A stretch of 64,000 nucleotides of DNA from Chitinophagaceae bacterium DXS. GTDB lineage: Bacteria; Bacteroidota; Bacteroidia; Chitinophagales; Chitinophagaceae. The DNA is taken from assembly GCA_030345135.1 (NCBI GenBank), contig CP128386.1, positions 4,621,008 through 4,685,007 of the forward strand. Direction: 5' to 3'. The notes under the pieces were generated by a model. That model was not told the DNA's origin. It saw only the letters and a program-made list of their open reading frames with translations, and ran no database searches. This document shows positions 43,990 through 53,296 of the stretch, in pieces. The stretch's first letter is position 1. Each line of letters begins with the position of its first letter. The translations under genes and the position numbers were made by a program.

Positions 43990-44290
43990 CGCCGGCAGGT
44001 AATTTGCTTAACCACAATCAAAAAGGAGATGACGGCATATTTTTTTTCGATAGCCCGCAGGGCTTAAAGCTTAATGGAAGACCTGATATGCATGGAGCTT
44101 CTTGTTCGTAGGACATTAACCCTTCTATGTGGTTGAAGCCCGAACCTGCTATGATGTTCTCAATTCGGAAATTGTTATTAACCTGAATTCCCTACCAGGA
44201 AAACTTTCACCGTTCTTAGATCTGTCATTGGCACAGAGCTCTTAGACAGCCCCGCAATCTTTCAGCGCATTTAACCACCGCGCTGCCTTT
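43990..44290 (+). repeat. REP-like sequence gap between coaE and the next gene
   Basis: Contains gcccgcagggcttaaagctt (44055-44074), aatggaagacctgata, gaacctgctatgatgttctc and atctgtcattggcac (44220-44234), the last similar to 36302-36315. Small palindromes but no clear tandem repeats. No gene in 43975-44360. Confidence 0.5.
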
Positions 44291-44360
44291 TCATGAAAAA
44301 AATGATGATAATGTCTTTATCAAATTGCAATTTTATTAAGTTTACGTATAGACAAGTTGC

Positions 44361-44714
44361 ATGATAAAGAACATATTGTATATCGGTGCTTTCATACTGG
44401 GCATGTTTCTTTTGTTGTATGTTTTATCTTATATCTTTCTGCTCCCTTATCTCGCGCAAGTACAAGTACCGGCAAGATGGCAACAGCTCAGTCTCCCTGT
44501 TACAAAAGAACAAATGACAAACTATCTTGGTGATCCGGCTTCGGAATTACCTCCGAATGAAACCAATTGGATCAGGCACAACAATCGCTTTACCTACACA
44601 CTCACTGCTCACTACGATACATTACAAATGTGCGACCGCTTTACCATTCGTTATAAAGTACACACGTTCTTTTACAGAAGGTCTGGAGTGGTGAAGGTGG
44701 ATAGTGTGAGGTGA
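44361..44714 (+). CDS. Small single-pass membrane protein
   Basis: A 117-residue protein with one N-terminal transmembrane helix (ILGMFLLLYVLSYIFLLPYL, ~12-31) and an extracytoplasmic domain of ~80 residues: LPVTKEQMTNYLGDPASELP, WIRHNNRFTYTLTAHYDTLQ, VKVDSVR. The segment 'T-K-E-Q-M-T-N-Y-L-G-D-P' resembles the SmpA/OmlA-type start of BamE-like domains, a weak hint only. No family assigned. Confidence 0.6.
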   Translation: MIKNILYIGAFILGMFLLLYVLSYIFLLPYLAQVQVPARWQQLSLPVTKEQMTNYLGDPASELPPNETNWIRHNNRFTYTLTAHYDTLQMCDRFTIRYKVHTFFYRRSGVVKVDSVR

Positions 44715-44715
44715 G

Positions 44716-44965
44716 AAAATGTACGATGTTAGATGTACGATGTTAGATGGCGGGAGAGGAGTAAGGTGTAAGGTTTAAGGTATTAGGAGAGCCATTGGCA
44801 GTCAGCTATTAGCTATAAGCTGTCAGGGGTGAGGTATCAGGTATCAGGTATCAGGTATCAGTGTCTTGTCCCGGATAAATTCGCTTCTCAGCATTTGCAC
44901 ATTCGCATATTTACCAATTCGCATATTCACTCATTTGCATATTTGCACATTTACTCATTCTCCCC
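44716..44965 (+). repeat. Heptad and octad arrays (gatgttagatg, aggtatc, agctatt, gcatattt)
   Basis: 44718-44750 tacgatgttagatg units; 44761-44790 aggtgta/aggttta/aggtatt; 44801-44825 agctatt/agctata; 44826-44862 ggtatca repeated four to five times; 44890-44962 octads of catttgca/cattcgca/tatttacc. Part of an ~890-bp gene-free stretch (44715-45607). Confidence 0.85.
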
Positions 44966-45093
44966 GTTTTCAATTGTCAACCGTTATTGTCCGACAAAAT
45001 TTCAACAATTTGAGTCGTAATCCTTATTGGATAATAGTTCCCGAGGACTTCTGTCAAATTAATCCCGAAGCCCGCCTGACCGGACGGGCAGGG

Positions 45094-45462
45094 GATGGAA
45101 TTATTATAGAATAATATATAGGCCTGTAGTAAACCCCGACGGGCAATGTCATTAAGTTAAGAGTTTTCATATCAAACCGCTTATAAAATATCACCATCAG
45201 TTCTATATTCGGGAGACCTCTCCTGTCGTCGAGGTGACGTTGAGGTTGCAGGCTTGCTCATTATTCTGTACTTGGTATTGATGCTGTTGTGATTACTTTT
45301 TCTGATAAGCCAGGATCGTCATATCGACGATAGGAGATATCTCCCAAAGTTGAAGATGTCTGTGCTTAACTTAATGACATTGCCCGAAGGGGTGGCATAA
45401 TAAAATATCACCCCGTCGGGGTTTGAAGGCATGGTTTCTGCCTTTTCTATAATAATACCATC
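45094..45462. repeat. Long inverted repeat element (~370 bp)
   Basis: Three separated blocks pair between arms: 45094-45111 with 45445-45462 (18 bp, 1 mismatch), 45133-45161 with 45365-45393 (29 bp, ~1-2 mismatches), and 45211-45232 with 45324-45345 (22 bp, 3 mismatches). The right arm has an extra accccgtcggggt hairpin (45410-45422). Pieces of the arm occur elsewhere: 36316-36365 and 32412-32429. There is no transposase; best read as a MITE- or REP-type element. Confidence 0.88.
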
Positions 45463-45509
45463 CCTGCGGGATTGCATAATCCTCTGCTAAATCTTCTCAT
45501 AAAAATTGA

Positions 45510-45610
45510 ATATCGGCACGTTTAATCGTTTGCATATTCGCACATTTACCAATTCGTATATTCACTCATTTGCATATTTGCACATTTACTCATCCGCACA
45601 TTCATTTTCA
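45510..45610 (+). repeat. Octad array and attttca heptads up to the next stop codon
   Basis: cgtttgcat/tcgcacat/ttaccaat/catttgca octads (45525-45595) repeat the pattern at 44890-44962. They are followed by cattttcaattc, which contains the stop codon of the minus-strand methyltransferase gene at 45608. Confidence 0.82.
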
Positions 45611-46555
45611 ATTCTTAATTAATCTAAAGCACCATCTTTTCAGCTTGCCTTCAAAGTCAAAAGGCGTGGTAGCTTTGGTGATGTCTTTTATTTCAGTTGT
45701 ATGAATTTGCTCTTTGTCGAGTTCGAATTTGGTGAAGTTGGTACTGAAGTAGAGAGTGCCGCCTTTTGAGGTTGCTCGGAGAACATCATTAATTAATTCA
45801 ACATGGTCGCGCTGAATGTCGAGGAAATCCTTCATGCGCTTGCTGTTGCTGAAGGTAGGCGGATCCATGATCACCAGGTCGAAGCTATCTGGCTGTAAGG
45901 TTTTAAGGTATTGCTTTACGTCCGCATGAACGAAGTGATATTTCTTGCTATTGGAGAGATTGTTTGCTTTAAAATTATCTTCTGCCCAACCCAGGTAAGT
46001 TTTAGAAAGATCAACAGATGTAACGGAAGCCGCATTTGCGCAGGCTGCATAAACAGAGAATGATCCGGTATAGCAGAACAGGTTCAGCACGCGTTTATCT
46101 TTTGCCTGATCGAAAACCATTTTCCTTGTGATGCGATGATCGAGAAACAATCCTGTATCAAGATAGTCTGTTAGGTTCACCAAAAAATTGAGCCCGTTTT
46201 CTTTCACTGTATGAAACTGTTTTTCATCACCCAGCTTTTCATATTGATCCTGCTCACGGTGACTCATTCTTTTTCTCTCACGCACAAAGATCTTATCCTG
46301 GGGAATTTCGAGTATCCTGCTGATTGCAGGCAGACATTCATCCAGCCACGCATCATGTTCTTCATCCGTCATTCCATGCCTGCGAACATATTCTGCAACG
46401 TAAATCATATCCTCATAGATCTCAATACAAAATGGAAATTCAGGCAGATCATGATCGTACACGCGGTAGCAGGAAACGCCCTGTACTTTAGCCTGCTTCC
46501 TGCGGTGTTTGAATACTTTACTCAAACGGTTTTCAAACATGATGAGCTTATCCAT
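45608..46555 (-). CDS. RlmK-like 23S rRNA methyltransferase
   Basis: A 315-residue class I SAM methyltransferase. The N-terminal PUA-like/leading part begins MFENRLSKVFKHRRK after five extra residues (either Met may be the start). SAM-binding motif I is VLNLFCYTGSFSVYAACANA, followed by VTSVDLSKTYLGWAEDNF and the catalytic-site motif VIMDPPTFSNSKRMKDFLDI. These match the C-terminal RlmK half of E. coli RlmL (m7G2069 of 23S rRNA) better than RlmI; the RlmL m2G domain is absent, so it is a stand-alone RlmK-type enzyme. Activity is inferred. Confidence 0.86.
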   Translation of the reverse strand: MDKLIMFENRLSKVFKHRRKQAKVQGVSCYRVYDHDLPEFPFCIEIYEDMIYVAEYVRRHGMTDEEHDAWLDECLPAISRILEIPQDKIFVRERKRMSHREQDQYEKLGDEKQFHTVKENGLNFLVNLTDYLDTGLFLDHRITRKMVFDQAKDKRVLNLFCYTGSFSVYAACANAASVTSVDLSKTYLGWAEDNFKANNLSNSKKYHFVHADVKQYLKTLQPDSFDLVIMDPPTFSNSKRMKDFLDIQRDHVELINDVLRATSKGGTLYFSTNFTKFELDKEQIHTTEIKDITKATTPFDFEGKLKRWCFRLIKN

Positions 46556-46791
46556 TAGGTTGTACGTTTTACGTTTAAGGCCTTTTTGATTATCCGCTTG
46601 TTATATTCTGTTATAAACTACAATGTTGCGTTGTAAGTGGAGTGTTGTACAAATTCCAACCACCTTCTCCGGTGAAAAACGTACAACGTATAACTTATAA
46701 CGTATAACGTCCCACTATAAATTAAAAACGTTGTACGTCTTACCTTTTAAGGGCTTAAACGTACAACGTATAACTTATAACGTATAACTTA
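46556..46791 (+). repeat. cgtataa/cttataa/cgtacaa heptad arrays
   Basis: 46560-46582 tacgttt heptads; 46676-46712 and 46757-46791 two almost identical arrays (acgtacaacgtataac then ttataacgtataac). The last unit includes the stop codon of the aminotransferase gene at 46789-46791. Confidence 0.87.
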
Positions 46792-47979
46792 TTTCAGCTT
46801 CGCCAGCGCGTCTTTCACTCTTGCCCATGCTCTTTCAATGTTAGGAAGGCTGTTGGCAAAAGAGAAACGAACGCAGTTAGGCTCTCCGAACGCATCGCCC
46901 ATTACAGAAGAAACGTGTGCAGTGTTTAAAACATACATACAGAAATCTCCTGAATTGTTGATGGTTGTAGTTCCGTCTGATTTGCCAAAGTAAGAACTAA
47001 CATCAGGGAAGATGTAGAACGCGCCCTGTGGTTCAAAACATTTAACACCAGGAATGTCTTTGATGAGTTCCATTACCCTGTTTTTTCTGCGGGTAAATTC
47101 TTCTGTCATTTCCTGTGAAGGCTTCAAGTCGCCGGTAAGTGCAACCACAGCAGCTTTCTGTGTAATAGAGCATGTACCGCTGGTGATCTGTCCCTGCAAT
47201 TTTTCGCACGCTTTTGCAACTGCGGGGTTGGCAGCAATATAACCAAGGCGCCAGCCGGTCATTGCAAAACCTTTACTCAAACCGTTGATGATCACGATGC
47301 GCTCTTTCAGTTCAGGGAACTGAGCAATGCTTTCGTGCTCGCCAATAAAGTTGATATATTCATAGATCTCGTCAGAGAGAATATAAATGTGCGGGTGCTT
47401 TTTAAATACTTCTGCAAGTGCAGTTAACTCTTCTTTTGTGTATACCGCGCCAGATGGGTTACATGGAGAAGAGAACATGAACACTTTTGATTTATCAGTA
47501 ATAGAAGCTTCCAGTTGTTCCGGAGTGATCTTGAAACCAGCTTCAGGTGTAGTGCGTACTTCAACAACTTTACCCCTGGCTATTTTCACCAGTTCAGAGT
47601 AAGTTACCCAGTAAGGAGTAGGAATGATCACTTCATCACCTTCATCTACCAAAGCAAGAATTGCATTTGCAAGACTTTGTTTGGCACCGGTTGAAGTAAC
47701 AATGTTTTCTGGTTTATAATCAAGATTGTTGTCGCGCTTCAGCTTTGTACAAACAGCTTCTCTAAGGTCTAAAAATCCAGCAACAGGTGTGTAGTGGCTC
47801 CAGTTGTCATTAATTGCTTTAATGGCTGCATCCTTCACGTGTTGTGGCGTATCAAAATCAGGTTCACCTAAGCTAAGGTCAATTACATCAATTCCCTGAG
47901 CTCTTAATTCGCGGCCCAATTTGGCCATTTTGAGTGTTTCCGGTTCATTGAACCTTTCCAAAAGAGAAGAAAGTTGCAT
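46789..47979 (-). CDS. PLP-dependent aminotransferase (aspartate aminotransferase type)
   Basis: A 396-residue fold-type I, class I/II aminotransferase, transferring the amino group of aspartate or aromatic/other amino acids to 2-oxoglutarate. The ATG at 47979 (MQLSSLLERFNEPETLKMAK) is preferred to 48006. Hallmarks are SLGEPDFDTPQHVKDAA, SPCNPSGAVYTKEELTALAE, YILSDEIYEYINF, the PLP-lysine motif INGLSKGFAMTGWRLGY, and the substrate-carboxylate Arg in VRFSFANS. Similar to the 1-gamma subfamily AAT enzymes; precise specificity is open. A TACTTTTG -7 box is at 48004-48011. Confidence 0.93.
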   Translation of the reverse strand: MQLSSLLERFNEPETLKMAKLGRELRAQGIDVIDLSLGEPDFDTPQHVKDAAIKAINDNWSHYTPVAGFLDLREAVCTKLKRDNNLDYKPENIVTSTGAKQSLANAILALVDEGDEVIIPTPYWVTYSELVKIARGKVVEVRTTPEAGFKITPEQLEASITDKSKVFMFSSPCNPSGAVYTKEELTALAEVFKKHPHIYILSDEIYEYINFIGEHESIAQFPELKERIVIINGLSKGFAMTGWRLGYIAANPAVAKACEKLQGQITSGTCSITQKAAVVALTGDLKPSQEMTEEFTRRKNRVMELIKDIPGVKCFEPQGAFYIFPDVSSYFGKSDGTTTINNSGDFCMYVLNTAHVSSVMGDAFGEPNCVRFSFANSLPNIERAWARVKDALAKLK

Positions 47980-48003
47980 AGTTGGTTGATAGATTTTTGG
48001 CGG

Positions 48004-48011
48004 CAAAAGTA
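48004..48011 (-). promoter_or_regulatory. -7 box (TACTTTTG) for the aminotransferase gene
   Basis: Perfect TAnnTTTG on the minus strand, ~24 nt before the ATG at 47979. Confidence 0.5.
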
Positions 48012-48103
48012 AGTAAAAATGTGTTTTGTACTTTTTATATTATACCACCCGTTGTTAGTTTATAGAATATTGACATTTTCTTTTAAAGTTATCGCCAGTC
48101 GCA

Positions 48104-48871
48104 TCAAGGGGTATTATCAATCAATTCCAGGTGAAGCTTCTGGGCAGCGGTGGCTCTGGTGGAATCAAAAAAGCCGGCAAGGTAAAAAGTATAGAAATGT
48201 GTTCGGGTAATTGGAAATTTTTGCTTAATAATAACTGTGTCTTTTATGGCAGTGGTATCAATGTGGTACAAGCTTGCCAAAATCTCTACTGAGTCTCTTT
48301 TGGTTTTAAGCGTTGTGAAATTACCAAATGCATTGGTGATATTTTGGTCGTTGAAAACGCGGGCCTGGGAAGGATTAATAATAATCGTATCAATTTTTTT
48401 ATCAGAAGTATCGCTCAACACGCGGAAATAAATATTTAATGGCCTGCCATCGGGGCATAAGTACAATACGCGTGCTCTCGCATAGATACTATCTGGTCTG
48501 AAATCGTCTTCAATGATTGAAGGTCTGATCTTGTAAAAACTATCCACAGCAAAAATGCTGTAATAGCGTGCCGGCAGCCATGTTGCAATGAAGGAAAAAA
48601 GTGAATCGGTTTGCCCGGTTTTAGTCAGTTTCATGCCATATGTGCCTGTAATAAGATTATGGGCATATGCAGTTGAGTCCCCGAAATTTACGTTTGAAAA
48701 GATTGAATCACCATTTCCCCATAAAGTAATGCCGGTCGGCGCATCTGGGCTGGCATTAATCAACATAACACTGCTATTAGCAGCAGTAACGTGAGTCTTG
48801 CTGCATTGAATGGCCAAAACAGAAGTTAATAAAGCTGCTACAACGAATAATCCTTTCCTAAACCTTGTCAT
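48104..48871 (-). CDS. DUF4397 lipoprotein
   Basis: A 255-residue predicted lipoprotein; the ATG at 48871 gives MTRFRKGLFVVAALLTSVLA ending at a lipobox (IQCSKT). DUF4397 spans ~35-150: VMLINASPDAPTGITLWGNG, FGDSTAYAHNLITGTYGMKL, YYSIFAVDSF. The C-terminal ~100 residues are a second, similar beta-rich region (TFYLAGFFDSTRATAAQKLH). DUF4397 proteins are secreted in many bacteria and have no known activity. Confidence 0.84.
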   Translation of the reverse strand: MTRFRKGLFVVAALLTSVLAIQCSKTHVTAANSSVMLINASPDAPTGITLWGNGDSIFSNVNFGDSTAYAHNLITGTYGMKLTKTGQTDSLFSFIATWLPARYYSIFAVDSFYKIRPSIIEDDFRPDSIYARARVLYLCPDGRPLNIYFRVLSDTSDKKIDTIIINPSQARVFNDQNITNAFGNFTTLKTKRDSVEILASLYHIDTTAIKDTVIIKQKFPITRTHFYTFYLAGFFDSTRATAAQKLHLELIDNTP

Positions 48872-48927
48872 GAATAAATTTTGATAACACTGGGCAACAA
48901 TGTTATGCAAATATTGTGAAAAAGCGA

Positions 48928-49278
48928 TTAGCTATGAGCTATTAGCTATTAGCTGTCAGGTATCAGGTATCAGGTCTCAGGTATTAGAGAAGGTGTAAGG
49001 TATTAGAGAAGGTGTAAGGTATGAGGCATGAGGTGTGAGGTGTGAGGCATGAGGTGTGAGGTGTAAGGCGTAATGGTTAAGGTGCGGGACGTATGCGTTA
49101 AGCTGCCAGATGTGATCGTTTGGTGTGCATTTGTTAAAAACGATAATTTCAAAAACGATATGTTAATTGTGGTACCAAAACCTCAAAGCCTTAAGCCTTA
49201 TACCTGAAACCTGAAACCTGATACCTGATACCTTATGCCTCACACCTCACGCCTCATTCCTCACACCTATTTCCTATA
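48928..49278. repeat. Opposed aggtgtg and cctcaca heptad arrays before sdaA
   Basis: Left (48928-49080): agctatt heptads pass in register into aggtatc, then aggtgtg/aggcatg. Centre (~49081-49180): unique DNA. Right (49188-49278): thirteen perfect heptads (gccttaa, acctgaa, acctgat, gcctcac and others), all with CT at positions 3-4 and complementary in type to the left array. The last heptad, tcctata, overlaps the sdaA -7 box. Confidence 0.9.
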
Positions 49279-49282
49279 TTTG
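49275..49282 (+). promoter_or_regulatory. -7 box (TATATTTG) for sdaA, overlapping the last heptad
   Basis: TATATTTG matches TAnnTTTG 18 nt before the sdaA ATG. Its TA occupies positions 4-5 of the last repeat unit (tcctata). Confidence 0.55.
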
Positions 49283-49300
49283 ACGCATCCAAGAATAGTT

Positions 49301-50728
49301 ATGCCACACGAAGCAATATCCGCATTTGATATTTTTAAGATAGGAGTAGGGCCGTCCAGTTCACATACTTTGGGACCATGGAAAGCTGCATTACGTTTTG
49401 TAGATCATATTGAAGCCAATTATGGATTGAATAATCTTGAATCGGTAACGGTATTGCTGTATGGTTCACTGGCAAAAACCGGTAAAGGGCACGGGACTGA
49501 CGTCGCGGTAATACTCGGTTTGTGTGGCGAGAACCCTGAAACGATTCCGGTGGATTCTATCAACGAAAAGATCAACACAATCACCAACAAAAATCAACTG
49601 GTTGTTGGCGGTAAAAAAGCTATTGCGTTTTCACCTTCATCTGATATCCAGCTTTTATACAGCGAATCACTACCTTATCACCCCAACGGAATGAGCTTTT
49701 TGGCTTCTTTTACCAGCGGAGAACAGATAAGTGAGACCTATTATTCAATAGGAGGGGGGTTTGTTGTAAAGGAAGGAGAAGAAGGTTTAGCGGCAAAGCC
49801 TGTTCAGTTACCTTTTCCGGTTAATACGGCGAACGATCTGCTGCACTGGTGCATGACCACAGGATTTGCAATTAATGAAGTGGTAATGGAAAATGAAAAT
49901 GTGTGGCGGAACGAAGACGAAACAAAAAGCGGCATGCTTCGTATCTGGCATACGATGACCGATTGCATATACAGGGGCTGTCATAGCAAAGGTGAACTAC
50001 CGGGCGGACTGCATGTAAGGCGAAGAGCTTTTGATCTTAACAAAAAACTGCTAAATGGTTCCGCATATAACTCGCAGCAGGAATGGCTGGATGCTATTAA
50101 AGCAAAGGGCAGTAATTTTCAATATATTCTTGATTGGGTAAGCTGTTTTGCACTGGCGGTAAATGAAGAGAACGCCTCTTTTGGCCGTGTGGTTACAGCT
50201 CCTACAAATGGCGCTGCCGGTGTAATTCCAGCAGTTCTGCAATACTTTGTAATATTCTGCGACGGCAATGATGATGATAAAATTGTACGCTTCCTGCTTA
50301 CTGCTGCTGAAATAGGCAGCATATTCAAAAAAGGAGCTACAATATCTGCGGCAATGGGCGGTTGCCAGGCTGAAATCGGGGTATCTTCTGCAATGGCTGC
50401 AGCGGCGCTTACAGAAAGCCTGGGAGGGACGCAGAAGCAGGCATTGATGGCTGCTGAAATAGCAATGGAGCATCATCTCGGATTGACATGTGATCCTGTC
50501 GCAGGCCTTGTGCAGGTTCCCTGCATTGAACGCAACACAATGGGTGCCATCAAAGCAATCACCGCTTCTCAGCTTGCACTTCAAAGCGCTCCAGATTATG
50601 CAAAAGTTTCGCTTGATAATGTGATTACTACTATGTGGAACACAGCGCTTGATATGAACAGCAAGTACAAGGAAACCGCTGATGGCGGCCTTGCTGTAGC
50701 TATTCCAATCAGCTTAAGTGAATGCTGA
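49301..50728 (+). CDS. sdaA: L-serine ammonia-lyase (iron-sulfur type)
   Basis: A 475-residue single-chain L-serine dehydratase converting serine to pyruvate and ammonia. ATG at 49301; upstream in-frame codons are repeat. The beta-type domain (~1-150) starts [20 protein letters not shown]. The catalytic alpha domain (~190-475) has [20 protein letters not shown] and [20 protein letters not shown], whose cysteines would bind the [4Fe-4S] cluster with one more upstream. Length fits E. coli SdaA/SdaB (~455). Confidence 0.93.
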   Translation: MPHEAISAFDIFKIGVGPSSSHTLGPWKAALRFVDHIEANYGLNNLESVTVLLYGSLAKTGKGHGTDVAVILGLCGENPETIPVDSINEKINTITNKNQLVVGGKKAIAFSPSSDIQLLYSESLPYHPNGMSFLASFTSGEQISETYYSIGGGFVVKEGEEGLAAKPVQLPFPVNTANDLLHWCMTTGFAINEVVMENENVWRNEDETKSGMLRIWHTMTDCIYRGCHSKGELPGGLHVRRRAFDLNKKLLNGSAYNSQQEWLDAIKAKGSNFQYILDWVSCFALAVNEENASFGRVVTAPTNGAAGVIPAVLQYFVIFCDGNDDDKIVRFLLTAAEIGSIFKKGATISAAMGGCQAEIGVSSAMAAAALTESLGGTQKQALMAAEIAMEHHLGLTCDPVAGLVQVPCIERNTMGAIKAITASQLALQSAPDYAKVSLDNVITTMWNTALDMNSKYKETADGGLAVAIPISLSEC

Positions 50729-50997
50729 TGTTTAGCTATTGAGCTGAATTTGATTTTAGTTTCTAATGTTAAAAATGCATGACGGATGCGGCTTCACTTG
50801 AAATGTTGCGTTATTTTGTTTATATTGCCCGGAAAGTTTTCAAGTTCTTCCTCAACCAATATCCAATGTAAAATTTTTCTTCTTTTTTAAACCGCACCCA
50901 GTTGTATGCCATCTGAAATTGAATCGGAAATTCTTATGCTGAATTAAAGGTTTTTTAAAGTTGTACGTGGGATTTGGCAGGAGAATTGCATTTTTAA
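50729..50997. other. Gap without a recognised gene
   Basis: A 300-bp gap after sdaA. It contains no heptad array, unlike most gaps of this length, and no clear terminator. A short AT-rich stretch precedes the ATGs at 50998 and 51031. Confidence 0.5.
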
Positions 50998-51030
50998 ATG
51001 TATTCAGTATTCAATTTAGTAACGTCAGTA

Positions 51031-51489
51031 ATGAGAATCCAACTAACTTTTTTTGCACTGGCTATGCTTGTGCTAACCTTGCCTGTAAAAGGGCTAACGC
51101 AGACCAGACCTTTCAATGGAGCCAATAAGATCATTGCAAGTTTCAATGGCAATAGTGACTCTTTAATGAAGAAAATACTCACCTATTTTGCCGACAAAGG
51201 CTATGCTGTTGAAGCTGTAGACAAGAATTCAGGAGTCATAAAAACAGGAGAAAAGTCTCCGATGAAAACGCTCGTGTCAGTTAAGATTAGTGCGATCGTA
51301 AAAGACAATACCATCATCTTTACAGGGCTGCGTAAATCGCGTAACGGCAATGGCCCTACTATCGGGCAGGATTTTCGGGAGATCACTTGTGGAGGAATTT
51401 GGTCAAGTGAGCAAAAAGATGCCTGGGACGAACTGAATAAAGTTGCACAAGGCATAAAGCCAACTGCAATAACGTATGCGAAGAATTAA
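51031..51489 (+). CDS. Secreted protein of unknown function
   Basis: A 152-residue protein from the ATG at 51031, which gives a clean signal peptide (MRIQLTFFALAMLVLTLPVK); the ATG at 50998 would extend it by 11 residues. The mature part has FADKGYAVEAVDKNSGVIKT and VSVKISAIVKDNTIIFTGLR, a beta-strand layout like the small DUF4468-type domains of Bacteroidota, followed by DAWDELNKVAQGIKP. Family not certain; function unknown. Confidence 0.68.
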   Translation: MRIQLTFFALAMLVLTLPVKGLTQTRPFNGANKIIASFNGNSDSLMKKILTYFADKGYAVEAVDKNSGVIKTGEKSPMKTLVSVKISAIVKDNTIIFTGLRKSRNGNGPTIGQDFREITCGGIWSSEQKDAWDELNKVAQGIKPTAITYAKN

Positions 51490-51570
51490 ATTTCCTTCGG
51501 GTTACGTGAGAAATAGTAAGGACAGCGTTCAGTTTATGAATGTTGTCTTTTTTGTGTGAAGGAATATCCG

Positions 51571-52350
51571 CTAAAAGTATTTGTCCAGCTTAAACACATC
51601 CCACGCAAAACGGAGAACAGTTCCTGCTATAACGATCAGAAAAAAAATCCTGATGAAGCGGTTCCCTTTTAACAGCGCCAGTTTTGACCCCAGAAAAGAA
51701 CCGGTAACATTACATACAGCCATAGGAATTGCGTACTGATATAGGATATGTCCTGTCGAACTAAAATATAAAATTGATGCAAGATTGGTTGATATGTTCA
51801 CCATCTTGGCGTAGGCATTAGAATGCAGGAAATCCTGGCCTATAAAAGTGATAAATACAAGTAACAAAAAACTTCCGGTTCCCGGTCCGATAAAGCCATC
51901 ATAAAAACCGAGTAACAAGCCAAAGCAAATGCCGTAAGCGAGGGCGTTTTTACTCGCATCAGGATTGTGTTCTGTCTGGCCGAAATTTTTATTTATAGCC
52001 GTATAGATAAATACCCCTGTAAGTATAATCAGAATAACAGGTTTGAATATATGGTTACTGAGCGTGGTTGCCATATAGGATCCGGCAAAAGCAGCAACAA
52101 AGGCGCAGAGCGCAATGCTCAGTAAAAGCTTCTTGTTGAATTTAACTCTTCTCGCATACTGCCATGCGGCGGTTCCTGTACCTGCGAATGAAGGAATTTT
52201 GGTTGTGCCTAACAAAGTAGGCACCGGGTAGTTTGGCAGAATAATGAGTGTAGCCGGTGTTTGAATCAGGCCGCCTCCACCAACGATCGCATCCACAAAA
52301 CCTGCAGCGAACGAAGCGCAGCACAATAAAACGAGTGACGAAAAATCCAT
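51571..52350 (-). CDS. TSUP family (TauE/SafE-type) membrane transporter
   Basis: A 259-residue membrane protein with about seven to eight helices, starting MDFSSLVLLCCASFAAGFVD (ATG at 52350; the ATG at 52398 adds a charged lead). The first TSUP signature AGFVDAIVGGGGLIQTPATL is present and is repeated in the second half by YDGFIGPGTGSFLLLVFITF. TSUP proteins export or import sulfite, sulfonates or small organic anions. Substrate cannot be inferred. Confidence 0.9.
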   Translation of the reverse strand: MDFSSLVLLCCASFAAGFVDAIVGGGGLIQTPATLIILPNYPVPTLLGTTKIPSFAGTGTAAWQYARRVKFNKKLLLSIALCAFVAAFAGSYMATTLSNHIFKPVILIILTGVFIYTAINKNFGQTEHNPDASKNALAYGICFGLLLGFYDGFIGPGTGSFLLLVFITFIGQDFLHSNAYAKMVNISTNLASILYFSSTGHILYQYAIPMAVCNVTGSFLGSKLALLKGNRFIRIFFLIVIAGTVLRFAWDVFKLDKYF

Positions 52351-52408
52351 TATTATTTTGATCCTTATAATATTCCGGTGCAGGATAGTGCTCTGCACCG
52401 GAATGCAT

Positions 52409-53194
52409 TTATTTTCTTGATTGTGACATCAGCCAGGGTAATAACCCAGGCTCTGCAAAAGCGTTGTCCCAGCTATTGTGTTTCACGCCCGGGTATTCGG
52501 TATATTTTATGTCTGCACCTGCTTGTTTCAAGGCCGCGACCATGTTCCTGCTCCAGTCCGGATTAACAACATCGTCTGCCCCGCCATGAAAGATCCATAA
52601 TGGAAGTTGCTTTGCATATTTTGTTGCATCTTCCGGACGACCTCCTCCGCAAATGGGAAATGCAGCTGCAAAGTAGGACGGGAAACGTTGTAACATGTCA
52701 AAGGTTCCAAAGCCGCCCATTGACAAGCCGCCAATGTATAACCTGTGTTTGTCAACACGGTTGGAGCCGGAAATACTATCCATCAGCAGCTTGGTAAGCT
52801 CTAAAGATCGCTGTATTGGCGTACCATCTTCTAACGCAATCATGCGCTTTCCTGTACTGTCCTGTTTGGACTTATATCCAACCCAGCTGGTACCGGAAGG
52901 GCATTGGGGAAATATAACAATTGCCGGATATTTTTGTCTTACCGCACTGTCAGCAAAAAGCTTTCCGCCGTGTACAAGCTGCGCTGTATTATCATTGCCT
53001 CTTTCACCCGAGCCATGAAGAAAAAGAATGACAGGATATTTTTTCCCTTTGTGGTAATTTAACGGGTAAAGAATCCGGTATAAAAGCGTATCGCCATTGC
53101 GGATGAACGTTTTCTTTTCAAAATCAGGAAACTGATCCTGCGCCCTGGCTGATACAAAAGCCAGCATTAAAGCAATTGCCAGAATTTGTTTCAT
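52409..53194 (-). CDS. Secreted alpha/beta-hydrolase (esterase/PHB depolymerase-like)
   Basis: A 261-residue exported hydrolase with signal peptide (MKQILAIALMLAFVSARA). Features are LLYRILYPLNYHKGKKYPVI, the oxyanion region LFLHGSGERGNDN, the nucleophile elbow YIGGLSMGGFGTFDML (catalytic Ser), IFHGGADDVVNPDWS (catalytic Asp), and GVKHNSWDNAF (catalytic His). The pattern suits 'prolyl oligopeptidase family' or CE1-like carboxylesterases found near carbohydrate genes. Substrate unknown. Confidence 0.87.
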   Translation of the reverse strand: MKQILAIALMLAFVSARAQDQFPDFEKKTFIRNGDTLLYRILYPLNYHKGKKYPVILFLHGSGERGNDNTAQLVHGGKLFADSAVRQKYPAIVIFPQCPSGTSWVGYKSKQDSTGKRMIALEDGTPIQRSLELTKLLMDSISGSNRVDKHRLYIGGLSMGGFGTFDMLQRFPSYFAAAFPICGGGRPEDATKYAKQLPLWIFHGGADDVVNPDWSRNMVAALKQAGADIKYTEYPGVKHNSWDNAFAEPGLLPWLMSQSRK

Positions 53195-53296
53195 CGTTTT
53201 ATTTTTTACTCAAGTTAGGGTTTGTATGTTCAATCTGGTTACATTTCGGTTGTCTTGCATTTTCTTTATGTGAAATCCTGTAATTCACCCTGCACA

